From assembly GCA_016931715.1 (NCBI GenBank), contig JAFGEF010000123.1, positions 1 to 63,405 of the forward strand: 63,405 nt of DNA. Direction: 5' to 3'. The notes beneath the pieces are model-generated. The model searched no databases, had not been told where the DNA came from, and worked only from the letters and a program-made list of their open reading frames with translations. Numbering within the stretch: position 1 is the stretch's first letter; each line of letters begins with the position of its first letter. Both the position numbers and the translations under genes were made by a program. Origin of the DNA: Sedimentisphaerales bacterium. Lineage in GTDB: Bacteria; Planctomycetota; Phycisphaerae; Sedimentisphaerales; Anaerobacaceae. Shown piece after piece: positions 52,432 through 61,912 of the stretch.

Positions 52432-53127
52432 TTAAAGAGTTCTTCGTCTTTTCAGCCAGCCGATAATGCCGGCGCCTATAGTACCCAGCAGAATCGCATC
52501 CGGGGCAGGAATGGCTATAATACTGCCGGAAGACATAGGCATTATCATCATAATGCCTGCCCCATCACCTATATATTCGCTAAAGACTCCAACGCCCACA
52601 CTGCCTAATAAAGAAGGCGCCAGCCCCAAACTGCTTTGGTAGTCCTGAATAATAAATGACCAGCTTTCGTTAAGCTCGAATATGTTATCGGCAGTCATGC
52701 TCTCTGAAATCAAAGGTTGATTGTTCCCAACGCTGTCAATCTGAAAAGCCAGTCCATTATTTACCCAGCCATCATAGTTGGTTAGTCCTGTTTCCAAATC
52801 CGCCACATACCATAGAGAAGTCCAGGCTTTACCAGTCAGGTTTGTAATCGTTACCAATGCATTTGGAATCTGCGGATCATCAAACTCCGGACCAATGGAA
52901 CATGCTGTTAACTCCGTAAATGTTTCACCGGAACTTATCAATTCATCCTCCGGAAACAATGGCAGAGCGCCTGCACTGTTAGTTCCAAGCTCATGAACCA
53001 GTGTCGGTACATTAAGAGGATCCTGTCCTCCGGGCTCATAGAAAACTTCGGAAGGTATCGCTTGTACAACTCCGGAACAGGCCAGAAGTATCACTGCAAA
53101 TAAACAGATTGTATTTTGTTTTGCCAT
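52432..53127 (-). CDS. Secreted PEP-CTERM-like protein, 231 aa
   Basis: The protein has a signal peptide (to about residue 23), a beta-rich domain of unknown type, and a tail IPAPDAILLGTIGAGIIGWL followed by KRRRTL. The tail has the layout of a PEP-CTERM sorting signal: short Pro motif, membrane helix, basic end. The Pro-Glu-Pro is replaced by Pro-Ala-Pro. Such proteins are cut and anchored or released by an exosortase. AGGA precedes the ATG. Confidence 0.8.
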   Translation of the reverse strand: MAKQNTICLFAVILLACSGVVQAIPSEVFYEPGGQDPLNVPTLVHELGTNSAGALPLFPEDELISSGETFTELTACSIGPEFDDPQIPNALVTITNLTGKAWTSLWYVADLETGLTNYDGWVNNGLAFQIDSVGNNQPLISESMTADNIFELNESWSFIIQDYQSSLGLAPSLLGSVGVGVFSEYIGDGAGIMMIMPMSSGSIIAIPAPDAILLGTIGAGIIGWLKRRRTL

Positions 53128-53560
53128 AGAAATTATCCTGCAAATTTCACCTTTCTTTCTATATCTGTTAATTGAACTTTTGCAAAACTCTTATATTAAT
53201 TAAAAAATAGGTAACAACAATCTTAAAATAGGAAACTAGGAAACACAGACTCCTTCATTCTCTTCTATACTCCTTTATCTATTCTATCATTTTATTAATA
53301 ATTGTCAAGAAAAATGTTAATATAAATTGGGATGCCCAGGGAATAATACTCGTGAATCTTGAAAATTATTTGATTTTACATTATCATATACGTATTAATT
53401 TGATTCAGACAATTTTTTGAATTGCAAAAAAAGGGAGCCAAAAAATGGCTCCCCTCCAACTAGTATGTGAAGGATATGGTGAACTCAGAAGAACTTCGCA
53501 AAAGTACTGAAACACCGCACAATACTAGTAATTGCTGAATTTATACAAAAATCTTATTAT
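53128..53560 (-). terminator. Intergenic gap with terminator of the giant TPR gene
   Basis: On the minus strand GGGAGCCA and TGGCTCCC (53433-53453) form an 8-bp perfect stem followed by seven T residues, a clear rho-independent terminator about 110 bases after the TPR stop codon. The remaining AT-rich gap has a TTTTGCAAAACTCTT phrase (53176), one arm of the palindrome at 48590-48690. No gene is seen. Confidence 0.85.
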
Positions 53561-56500
53561 TTACATGCTTGCCCTATTTTCGCTTGTTTGAAGAATTTTC
53601 GCGATCTCCGAGCGTTCATCAGCGGTAAAGACGTTGATTTTCTGGTCGATATCCAGGGCAACTTTCAGATACTGTCTGGCCATAGCCACATCTTTCAGTT
53701 TAATGCAAATACGGCCAAGTCTCAGCAAAGCATTGGCTTTAAGCTGACTATCGGAAGGAGTCAGGTCCACAAGCTTTTCATAGTCTTTCCTTGCATCTTC
53801 GAGGTGATTTTCCATATTCGCCAGAATCGTTCCCCGCGTATCAAGCAGATATATATCATTCGGTTCAATAGCAAGACCTTTATCGGCCAGTTTCAGGGCT
53901 TCATCATAGCTTTTGTCATGTTCCTGCAGAATCCAGGCGAGATTGTTAACAACCTGAATATCGGCCGGGTACTGCTTTAGTAATTCCTGATAAATCGTAA
54001 CTGCACGAGCGGCATCTCCTTCCTGATAAAGTATGGAAGCAAGCCCGATCTGTGCAACCTTTGATGCAGGTGATAGTTTCACAGCATGCTCAAAAAGCTT
54101 CACCGCCTCTTTCCTCAGTTCCGCAGAATCCAAAGCCATTAAGGCAGATGCAGCCGCTGCCAGAGTTGCAGAATTTGGTTTTTCTGCCGATAGATACATG
54201 CTGCTTATCTGTGAAAGCTCATCATACTTCCTGCCGGCCATCAGCAGCAGGAAACGGGAGTGAATTACCGTAAGACTTTTCGGATCTATCTGAGCAGCCT
54301 GCTCAATAAACTTTTTCGCCAGTTCCATATCTCCGGTCATGCGGTACAAGTCAGCAAGCGTTATCAGAGCAGAAATATTACTCTTTCCTGTATCTGTCTG
54401 GCAAAAGGACAACAGTTTTGAAATTGCTTTTTCAGGCTGCCCCCGTGAAACATAAATACGAGAAATTGAAATCAGTATGTCCAGGTCCATCGGATTGGCG
54501 AGCGATGCTGATTCCATCAAAGCCTGAACTTTTTCAAGAAAGCCGGGATTATTACCATTGATTGCAATAGTCATCGCTTCGGTATTGCCGGGTTCACGCT
54601 GCAGAATCTGCCAAACCAGTTCGAGAGCAATCTGCACATCATTTTTAAGCTCAAGTTCAGCCCTGGCCCTGGCTGACAGAAATGCTGTGTTATTCGGATT
54701 GGCTCCGAGTGCCAGGATGGCGGAATCACGGGCATCCTGATACCGCTCCTGCTGCATTGCAATACCAATAAGCGCCAGGTGCGCATCAACCGCTGTTGGT
54801 TCGAGCTTGACAACCTGCTCCAGTTTTTGGCTTGCTGTCCGAATATTCGCAGGTGTCGGATTCTGAAGAATATACATAGCTTCAATCTTAATCAGTTCCG
54901 GATCACTGGGCAGCTTTTCCTTTAAATCAGCAAGCATTTCGATCGCCTTTTGCTGGTCCTGATTCGAGTTTCGCGTCAATAATGCCTTTATCAAAGCTCT
55001 CTTGAGTGACAGCTCTTCAGGATATGCCTTTAGACCATCTTCAAGTGTCTTTATTGCCTCATCAACTTTTTTATTAGCGGCATAGAAGTTAGTCAAAAGT
55101 TCATAACCTTCTATACCATTTTCTTTGAATGTTATCAGCTTCAGATAATCTTTTTCAGCAGCTTCCAGTTGTCCTGTATTGGCAAGATAAGCCGCACGCA
55201 TTGCATATGCTGAAAATGCCTGACTTTCGGAAACATACGTATCGAGAATCTTAATGGCTTCATCTGTGCGGCCTTCCGCACGCAAAATAGCAACCCTGGC
55301 TGCTGAAAGAGCAATAGAAGAAGGCGCTATTGCCTCGACCTCCTTTAGAATCGCAAAGGCCTGCTGGGCATCGTGAGTCTGCCAGTATAACAGACGGGCC
55401 AGCAGTATTCGAGAGTTTGCATCCTTCTCATCATTCGAGACACGCAACTTCAGCTCTTCGATAGCACGCGAAAAATCACCGGAATTGAGTGCTATCCTTA
55501 TATTCCATGCACTGGTCATCTGCGAATTCGTTTCAACCTGAGCGAGAATTTTCTCTGCATCTGAAAAACGTCCCTGATTTTCAAGCAGGCTGATGAGAAC
55601 GTCTGCCACATCCGTAGCAGATGGATTTCTGCTGAGAGCCTGCCGGCATGTCAGTTCCATATTGACCAGGTCTCCCATCTTCTGGTACATACCTGCCAGC
55701 AGAATCACAGGATCGGACCATTCGGGATCCGAGTTGATACATTGCTTTGCCGCATTGACAATATCAGACTGCCTGGACCGCCAGTCATCAGCCGACAGCC
55801 ATAAGGCTGCCTGATACAGCCGCCAGTAAAGACCGTTTTCACCTTCTGCACCCTGTAACTCCTTGATCAGCCTGTCAGCAGTTGATTTGTCACGCTGAAC
55901 TTCACGAATGTTCAACAGAAGAATTCGGGCACGGATTTCCTGCGGATTCTGCTGAGCAATCCCGCTTAACAGCTCGATTCCAGTCTGCCTGTCCAGGTAC
56001 ATCAACTCTAACAGAGCCTTCTGTATCTCTAAGGACCGCAGAACTATCTTGCCTGAAACAGATTTAATTCCATGCTCCAAAGTATTTTTGGCAGATTTAT
56101 AGTCGGTCATCGTTACATAAAGATTGGACAGTGAAAGCCACGGCTCCGCCGCATTCGGGTTGCGTTCGCAGGCTTTCCTGCATGTATCCACCGCTTCAGT
56201 TATGCGATTGCTTCGATAATAATGCCTTACAAGCTGCATTTCAGCTTCGAGAGTGTCTTTGCACTCTGCGATAGCCAGCTTAAGCTCTGCCTCGGCCTCA
56301 TCCGGTTTCTGAAGGTTATCAGCAACTATAGCCTGAAGAATACGAATATCCACACGGTCCGGATGGTCTTTTCGAAGCTGCTTCAGTTCTTCTGCCAATG
56401 GTTCTAATCCTGACAAATCTGCTTTTACGCTCCGTTCGGCGGCACGATAAATGCTCACCTCGATGCGAAGAAGCCTGATTAAAATATCGGTCGTATCCAT

Positions 56501-57967
56501 AGACTCCGCAAGCCTGGCTGTTTCAAGAGCCCTCGTCCAGTCACGAAGTTTTAAATATTCCTGCGCAAGCTGCTGTGTCACTGCCTTGTCAGACGGGCGA
56601 ATACTGAGATATTTTATCAGTGAACTGATGGCACGCCTGGTCTGGTCGGTCTGGATATACGCTTCAGCCATCAATTGCCACAATTCAGGACGGGATGTAT
56701 CCATCAGTACGGCAGGCTGCAGAGTATTAATGACAACATAAGGCTTTTCATCTGCCCTGGCGACCAGAGCCTGAAGATAGATAAGACCAAGCCTCGACCT
56801 GTCGGATTCTTCCTGTGCGCTCCTGGCTGTAAGATACTCGTCAAGATACTGCTTTGCCTGAGTTACCTTGCCTGCAACAAGGTTAAGCATGACGACAGAC
56901 GGCAGGACTCGCACCCTGTAATTCCTTTCCTCAAGCTGCGTCAATATTTTATCCGATATTTCAATACACTGTGCTGTATCTTTCCTTCTTATCGCAAGCT
57001 GTGAAGTTAGTATAAACTTTCCGATAGTCCATTCATGCAGGTCGAAAAAGTATTCAAGAATCACTTCCTGCGGAATCTCATCAGCGGCTTTAAGCCGGGC
57101 ATCTACTCTGTCAAGCTCGCCAAGTTCGAGCCACTCGGAACCCAGGAACAGGCATAAACGAGGATTTTTAACGCCAAGGGCATCTGCCGCATTTAGATCT
57201 TTTCGGGCAAGATTCAGTCTTTCTTCCTCACTCAAATTTGGAATATCGGTTCTCAGGCGATAGAACTGGGCACGGGTGGCGAGAGCCTCAACTGAAAGCG
57301 GGCAGGCATCTGCCGCACGATTCAGCCATTGCAGAGAATCGCTCGCCGTTCCGCCGGATGCCGGATCACTTAATATCTGGCTCATTAACGAACAGGCCTG
57401 CACGTACTGCTCCGGCTTGACAGGCAATTCATCCAACTGCTTAATTAAACTTTCCAGCACCTGCCTGGCTTCAGCATTTTTCCGCAAAGCTATCGAAGCC
57501 TGGGCTAACCACAATTGCGTATTCGGATCTGCGGGAGACTGTTTCAGCGATGTTCGGGCGATATGGGCAAGTTCTTCGTAATTTTCTATGCCGATATAAA
57601 GTTCTGCAAGCTTTTTATACGCGGCCGTATCAATGGGATCAAGCTGTATTATGCGCCGATAAGCAGCGATGGCAGCGCCGACTGACGGAGCTTCGAGCGG
57701 ACGGATGGATATTCTTGCTTCTGCATATTTTCTCAGGATGTCCATATCATCCGGATTATACCTGAGATACTTCTGAAAGCCCTGAGCGGCATTTAACCAG
57801 TCCTTCTGCTCATAGGCTGCCAGGCCGGCATCGAAGTTTCTCTTCGATGTGACTGCCCGGTGCGCTTCTCGAGCTGCAAAAAAAGAAAATCCTATCGCCA
57901 CGACGGCTACAGTCAAAAGTACGACAAACCTGACATTGACCTTCGCAGGGCGTGTTCCGTTTAACAT
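53561..57967 (-). CDS. Giant membrane-anchored TPR-repeat protein, 1468 aa
   Basis: One N-terminal membrane segment (about 12-31: VVLLTVAVVAIGFSFFA) is followed by a run of TPR-like helix pairs over almost the whole length (for example YEQKDWLNAAQGFQKYLRYN, PDDMDILRKYAEARI, and LNEHDKSYDEALKLADKGLA-type units). TPR arrays act as scaffolds for protein complexes. Because six PEP-CTERM-like genes lie near, it may play a role like the TPR protein PrsT of exosortase systems; however PrsT is a lipoprotein and this is not. AGGAG precedes the ATG, and a terminator follows. Confidence 0.85.
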   Translation of the reverse strand: MLNGTRPAKVNVRFVVLLTVAVVAIGFSFFAAREAHRAVTSKRNFDAGLAAYEQKDWLNAAQGFQKYLRYNPDDMDILRKYAEARISIRPLEAPSVGAAIAAYRRIIQLDPIDTAAYKKLAELYIGIENYEELAHIARTSLKQSPADPNTQLWLAQASIALRKNAEARQVLESLIKQLDELPVKPEQYVQACSLMSQILSDPASGGTASDSLQWLNRAADACPLSVEALATRAQFYRLRTDIPNLSEEERLNLARKDLNAADALGVKNPRLCLFLGSEWLELGELDRVDARLKAADEIPQEVILEYFFDLHEWTIGKFILTSQLAIRRKDTAQCIEISDKILTQLEERNYRVRVLPSVVMLNLVAGKVTQAKQYLDEYLTARSAQEESDRSRLGLIYLQALVARADEKPYVVINTLQPAVLMDTSRPELWQLMAEAYIQTDQTRRAISSLIKYLSIRPSDKAVTQQLAQEYLKLRDWTRALETARLAESMDTTDILIRLLRIEVSIYRAAERSVKADLSGLEPLAEELKQLRKDHPDRVDIRILQAIVADNLQKPDEAEAELKLAIAECKDTLEAEMQLVRHYYRSNRITEAVDTCRKACERNPNAAEPWLSLSNLYVTMTDYKSAKNTLEHGIKSVSGKIVLRSLEIQKALLELMYLDRQTGIELLSGIAQQNPQEIRARILLLNIREVQRDKSTADRLIKELQGAEGENGLYWRLYQAALWLSADDWRSRQSDIVNAAKQCINSDPEWSDPVILLAGMYQKMGDLVNMELTCRQALSRNPSATDVADVLISLLENQGRFSDAEKILAQVETNSQMTSAWNIRIALNSGDFSRAIEELKLRVSNDEKDANSRILLARLLYWQTHDAQQAFAILKEVEAIAPSSIALSAARVAILRAEGRTDEAIKILDTYVSESQAFSAYAMRAAYLANTGQLEAAEKDYLKLITFKENGIEGYELLTNFYAANKKVDEAIKTLEDGLKAYPEELSLKRALIKALLTRNSNQDQQKAIEMLADLKEKLPSDPELIKIEAMYILQNPTPANIRTASQKLEQVVKLEPTAVDAHLALIGIAMQQERYQDARDSAILALGANPNNTAFLSARARAELELKNDVQIALELVWQILQREPGNTEAMTIAINGNNPGFLEKVQALMESASLANPMDLDILISISRIYVSRGQPEKAISKLLSFCQTDTGKSNISALITLADLYRMTGDMELAKKFIEQAAQIDPKSLTVIHSRFLLLMAGRKYDELSQISSMYLSAEKPNSATLAAAASALMALDSAELRKEAVKLFEHAVKLSPASKVAQIGLASILYQEGDAARAVTIYQELLKQYPADIQVVNNLAWILQEHDKSYDEALKLADKGLAIEPNDIYLLDTRGTILANMENHLEDARKDYEKLVDLTPSDSQLKANALLRLGRICIKLKDVAMARQYLKVALDIDQKINVFTADERSEIAKILQTSENRASM

Positions 57968-58518
57968 GATAAATCTCCTAAAAACTGTACGAATAAAAGA
58001 ATATATATTATGGCTTAAAGAATTGAAGGATTAACAATGATTCTTATCTCTTTACCACCGGGATACGAAGGGACACTATTATTTGACACAGATTTACACT
58101 GTTTTTTCCGACACGGATTCACACGAGATTTACACGGAGTATTAACCACGAAGGACACGAAGAATTATATGATGTTGAATATCTAAATACTAATCTCTAA
58201 GCCCTAAACAATATCAAATGTTAAAATACTGAATGTTCAAACAAATCTTCGTGCTGCTTCGCGCACTTCGTGGTGAACTTTTTTTTGTTATGCCGCAAAA
58301 ATGCACAAGAATCACATAATATTTGCTTTATACTTTTTTTTGTCTTTTGTGCCTTTTCGCGGCTATATATCTTCGTGGTGAGTTTCTTTATAATAAATGC
58401 GGGATATTACAGACCGGGCAACATCTCCTCTGCATTGCCTGGTCTGCCAGGTAATCTTAATTATCGGGCAAGATGCCCTTCTTGAGCTGTATTGTAACCT
58501 TTTTCCAGTTACAAAGTA
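57968..58518. repeat. Intergenic region with dispersed repeats
   Basis: No gene. It holds a reverse copy of the AATCTGTGT-type repeat (58084-58140), a phrase CCACGAAGGACACGAAGAAT and its reverse-type copies to 58380, and a partial GGGCAAGATGCCC palindrome near 58463. Confidence 0.6.
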
Positions 58519-59184
58519 TTATTTCATTGATTTTCGCAGTTTCCAGCCGCCTACGCCTAAACCGAGCAGGCCAAGCAGAATTGTAGCAGGAAGCGGAACC
58601 ATATGTGTGTCAATCGTAGCAATAAAACCGTCCCCGCCGGTTAAACCTGAATTATAAGCAAAAGAATTAGAGCCACCTTTGGCATAAAAATCGCCCCACA
58701 CAGGCTCTCGCAAGCTGTTGAAGGTTAAGGTATTGTATTCTCCATAGTCCTCAAACTTGATTCCCCAGATAGTTTCACCTACTGGAAAGCCCGGATTTGA
58801 TTCACTCAAACCCCAAGAACTCAGAAAGCCTGTACCTGAAAGCAGCGAGTTATTAATATAAGCCATCTCGTCAATAGTGGTGTTAAATGTATCAGAGACT
58901 TGTATAATTAAATGGCTTGTACTTGGACTTTTCGCAGAAATATTATATGTGTATTGGTAATAAGCAATATCAGTACTTTCAGGTAAAAGTATATTATCTA
59001 AACCATCCATAGGATTTATATCCCATGAAATAGAAAAGTCAGACCATTTACCTCCTAATATAATACTTTCGTTTTCTGAGGAGAGGCTGCCTGTCCAAAG
59101 ATTTCCATTAAAATCAGCGAATAATGGAGAGCCGCATAAACCAAATACAAGAACAAATACAATAATTAATAATCGAAGTCTCAC
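58519..59184 (-). CDS. Secreted PEP-CTERM-like protein, 221 aa (tandem set, member 1)
   Basis: The protein begins at a GTG preceded by AAGGAAGG and has a signal peptide ending near SPLFA. A beta-rich body with no recognised family is followed by the tail PLPATILLGLLGLGVGGWKL and RKSMK. The tail is nearly the same as in the next four genes, at both protein and DNA level. Confidence 0.8.
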   Translation of the reverse strand: MRLRLLIIVFVLVFGLCGSPLFADFNGNLWTGSLSSENESIILGGKWSDFSISWDINPMDGLDNILLPESTDIAYYQYTYNISAKSPSTSHLIIQVSDTFNTTIDEMAYINNSLLSGTGFLSSWGLSESNPGFPVGETIWGIKFEDYGEYNTLTFNSLREPVWGDFYAKGGSNSFAYNSGLTGGDGFIATIDTHMVPLPATILLGLLGLGVGGWKLRKSMK

Positions 59185-59302
59185 AATCTTTTTTCCTTCC
59201 TTTAATAGAAATAGAAATTAAATAAACCAACTGGAAAAATAATGTATCTTCCCAGTCATAATCTTTTACCTTCATTTAACCTGCTGTTTTGTTAATAAAA
59301 CC

Positions 59303-59734
59303 TTATTTCATTGACTTTCTAAGCTTCAAGCCGCCGACACCCAAACCGATAAAGCCAAGCAGGATTGTTGCCGGTAATGGCACAACGGTAAAAGGTAATG
59401 GTGGTGGTGGTTCGAGAGGCGGTGAACTGAAACGAAGTCTGCTGCTGTACAATTCTATATCATCAGCGACATAAATCAATCCGGCTGGAATATCATCGGT
59501 TTCAAATGCGCTGTTATTAACCGTTACAAAATTATCATTGTCCAGAATATCGGTCATGCCCGAACCTGCCTGCATAATGTCGGCAGCGGCAGAATCAAAC
59601 AAATCTGAATTGCCTACAGAAATATCCGCATTATCGAGAACCATCGACAAAGATCCGCCGGAAGTATTGAATTCCGCTGAAGCCTGACCTGAAAAAAGAC
59701 ACATTAAAACAATAATTGATAAATAATATTTCAT
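59303..59734 (-). CDS. Secreted PEP-CTERM-like protein, 143 aa (tandem set, member 2)
   Basis: This shortest member has a signal peptide (to about residue 20), a small body rich in Asp/Asn/Ser, a Pro-rich stretch PPLEPPPPLPFTVV, and the tail PLPATILLGFIGLGVGGLKL with RKSMK. AAGGAGG precedes the ATG. It is separated from the next gene upstream by only 13 bases, so the two share a transcript. Confidence 0.8.
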   Translation of the reverse strand: MKYYLSIIVLMCLFSGQASAEFNTSGGSLSMVLDNADISVGNSDLFDSAAADIMQAGSGMTDILDNDNFVTVNNSAFETDDIPAGLIYVADDIELYSSRLRFSSPPLEPPPPLPFTVVPLPATILLGFIGLGVGGLKLRKSMK

Positions 59735-59747
59735 CTTTAGCCTCCTT

Positions 59748-60446
59748 TTATTTCACTGACTTCCGCAGTTTCAAACCGCCAATACCCAAACCAATAAAGC
59801 CAAGCAGAATTGTAGCAGGAAGCGGAACTAAAACAAGCAGATCCTGAGAATATACTTCAGTTTTGGTTCCATCATAGGCATATTGCCAGAGATTCATAAC
59901 TCTTACATTACCAATAGTTGTCCATCCGGCTTCTTCTGCCTCTTTAATAAGAGCACTGACTCCAGTAAAAGAAGTATAATCACCCTCATCTTCAATATCC
60001 CACAAGGCACGCTGCACCATATTCGCACCGGCATCATCGTGTGAAATAGTAAATGTACCATATATATTATCTACATCAATCTGAGTTTGTGTCATCCATT
60101 GTGTGTATATCCATGCACTTCTGGGATCAAGAGGATCATTATCATTTGTGTTAGAGCCTCCCCTGACAGCATAAGTATTCAACTCTACATAGTAAGGTCT
60201 GGATAGCAGATAGACATACTCGTCCGTCTCTACGCAAAAGGAAGCGAAGGTATCACCCTTTACATAATCCCCTATCGGATCAGAATATAACGGATTACCG
60301 CCCCATAAGTACCCATTCAGGAGAGTTACTGCAAATTCACCAGCATTGACTGTACCAATACTATCTCCTATCTTAATAATCATATCAGCCGATGCCTGCC
60401 CGGCAAACAGCAAAGAAAGCAAGACAATAACAAATATCCTTTTCAT
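59748..60446 (-). CDS. Secreted PEP-CTERM-like protein, 232 aa (tandem set, member 3)
   Basis: Signal peptide (MKRIFVIVLLSLLFAGQASA), then a body with FASFCVETDEYVYLLSRPYY and NMVQRALWDIEDEGDY, a pattern seen in other PEP-CTERM proteins of unknown role, then PLPATILLGFIGLGIGGLKL and RKSVK. GGAGGAG precedes the ATG. One Cys is present in the mature body, so no internal disulfide. Confidence 0.8.
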   Translation of the reverse strand: MKRIFVIVLLSLLFAGQASADMIIKIGDSIGTVNAGEFAVTLLNGYLWGGNPLYSDPIGDYVKGDTFASFCVETDEYVYLLSRPYYVELNTYAVRGGSNTNDNDPLDPRSAWIYTQWMTQTQIDVDNIYGTFTISHDDAGANMVQRALWDIEDEGDYTSFTGVSALIKEAEEAGWTTIGNVRVMNLWQYAYDGTKTEVYSQDLLVLVPLPATILLGFIGLGIGGLKLRKSVK

Positions 60447-60508
60447 ATCAATTCTCCTCCATCTTTTAATTCATAAATAATGAACTTTTCATTTTTAATT
60501 ACAAGTTC

Positions 60509-61156
60509 CTATTTCAATGACTTCCTCAGTTTCAAACCGCCGACACCCAGACCAAGCAAACCAAGAAGGATTGTTGCAGGAAGAGGTACAAGAACCAATG
60601 TCACATCATCCAGAAGCAAGCCTATGTTATCACCGCCGAATCCCGAAAAACTAAGGAAATAGCTGCCTTCACCTGCAAGATTAAATGTCTCAGTAAACAA
60701 TGTAAATCCGACGTTTTGTCCTAAACCGTTGCCGGTGCTGCTGTAGCTTTTATTGATCAATAAATCACCCAAAGGCCCACCAACCTTGACATCCACTTGT
60801 TCATAATCATTATTTCTGTGATTACCCGCAAGGTAGAAACTAAGCTGATATGTACCATTTTCTACAAGATTAAAGGTATGTGTGATAGTTCCTGCATTCT
60901 TTGGATTTATAGTCCCATCCATATCTACATAAAGACCATGGCCGGGTATGAAGTCGAAGGGGAAAGTAGTGGAAGGAGGACCATTGCCTATTAAATCCAC
61001 GGATCCTTCAGAAACACCCCAGTTTGTGAAATCATCATAATCAAGCATAGCATTTCCACTATTTTCCGAGTCAAAATTATCAGAGAAATAAAAGCTTGCA
61101 AATGATTGTCCGGCACACAGGCCGAGTATTAAACCAAATAGTATTAACTTTTTCAT
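60509..61156 (-). CDS. Secreted PEP-CTERM-like protein, 215 aa (tandem set, member 4)
   Basis: Signal peptide (MKKLILFGLILGLCAGQSFA) and a body with a carbohydrate-binding-like jelly roll pattern: TITHTFNLVENGTYQLSFYL, GNHRNNDYEQVDVKV, GDNIGLLLDDVTLVLV, leading directly into PLPATILLGLLGLGVGGLKL and RKSLK. The body resembles the 'choice-of-anchor' domains seen with PEP-CTERM signals. AAGGAA precedes the ATG. Confidence 0.8.
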   Translation of the reverse strand: MKKLILFGLILGLCAGQSFASFYFSDNFDSENSGNAMLDYDDFTNWGVSEGSVDLIGNGPPSTTFPFDFIPGHGLYVDMDGTINPKNAGTITHTFNLVENGTYQLSFYLAGNHRNNDYEQVDVKVGGPLGDLLINKSYSSTGNGLGQNVGFTLFTETFNLAGEGSYFLSFSGFGGDNIGLLLDDVTLVLVPLPATILLGLLGLGVGGLKLRKSLK

Positions 61157-61243
61157 CGTATTTCCTTACAACATATTGATGATGTTCATTTTCACTTTAA
61201 ATAGGCTATATGCCTGTTTTTAGATTCCATCAGACTTATAAGT

Positions 61244-61861
61244 CTATTTCATTGATTTTCGTAATTTCCAGCCGCCAACACCAAGGCCAATAAAGCCAAG
61301 CAGAATTGTAGCAGGAACAGGAACGAGACTTACAGTTACACCATCCAATGCTGGTCCACAAGCTGTATTGATCAATGATGTAAAGCTTAATGTCGTTGAA
61401 GAGCTATTTGCTACAAAAGAGAAGTTCATTGTTTCCCAGCCCATGTTAGTTTGTGACTTACCAGTGGTATCAAAAATAAAATTCTGTGATTTCCCTGCGG
61501 CTCCTACAGTCAATTCTTTCACAAGAGGACCGCCTACCGGATTTCCTGCCATTTGAAATGTTACCAGATAATTGTTTCCTGTTACAGTGTCGAAGGTCTG
61601 TGATATTGATCCGGCATTTAAAGCGCTCATATCTAAACTGCGTGAACCGTCTGCCGCTTTCCAGTACCCGCTAATGTAATCAATACCATTATTACCAACT
61701 GTCCAGCCATCGATAGCAGTTGATCCCGCCAAGAGAGTCGAAAATGATTTACCAGGATCATCACCTATCTCAAAACTTCCATTTATGAAAGGATCCATAG
61801 CTGCGAATGATTGTCCGGCACAAAGGCCGATTATCAAACTTATTAATATAAAACGTTTCAT
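61244..61861 (-). CDS. Secreted choice-of-anchor C-like PEP-CTERM protein, 205 aa (tandem set, member 5)
   Basis: Signal peptide (MKRFILISLIIGLCAGQSFA) then a body with the choice-of-anchor C (DUF642-like) pattern: NGSFEIGDDPGKSFSTLLAG, AIDGWTVGNNGIDYISGYW, ADGSRSLDMSALNAGSISQT and YLVTFQMAGNPVGG. The tail is PVPATILLGFIGLGVGGWKL with RKSMK. The start follows AAGGAG. It is first in transcription order of the five and probably the least diverged from family norm. Confidence 0.85.
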   Translation of the reverse strand: MKRFILISLIIGLCAGQSFAAMDPFINGSFEIGDDPGKSFSTLLAGSTAIDGWTVGNNGIDYISGYWKAADGSRSLDMSALNAGSISQTFDTVTGNNYLVTFQMAGNPVGGPLVKELTVGAAGKSQNFIFDTTGKSQTNMGWETMNFSFVANSSSTTLSFTSLINTACGPALDGVTVSLVPVPATILLGFIGLGVGGWKLRKSMK

Positions 61862-61912
61862 TGTTCTCCTTCTTTCTATCTAAAACCGTAAAAAAACTTA
61901 AACTCTTTAGTT

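Noticed and set aside
57550..57765. Plus-strand frames inside the giant TPR gene
   Set aside because: All lie opposite to a conserved repeat protein with a good start and terminator.
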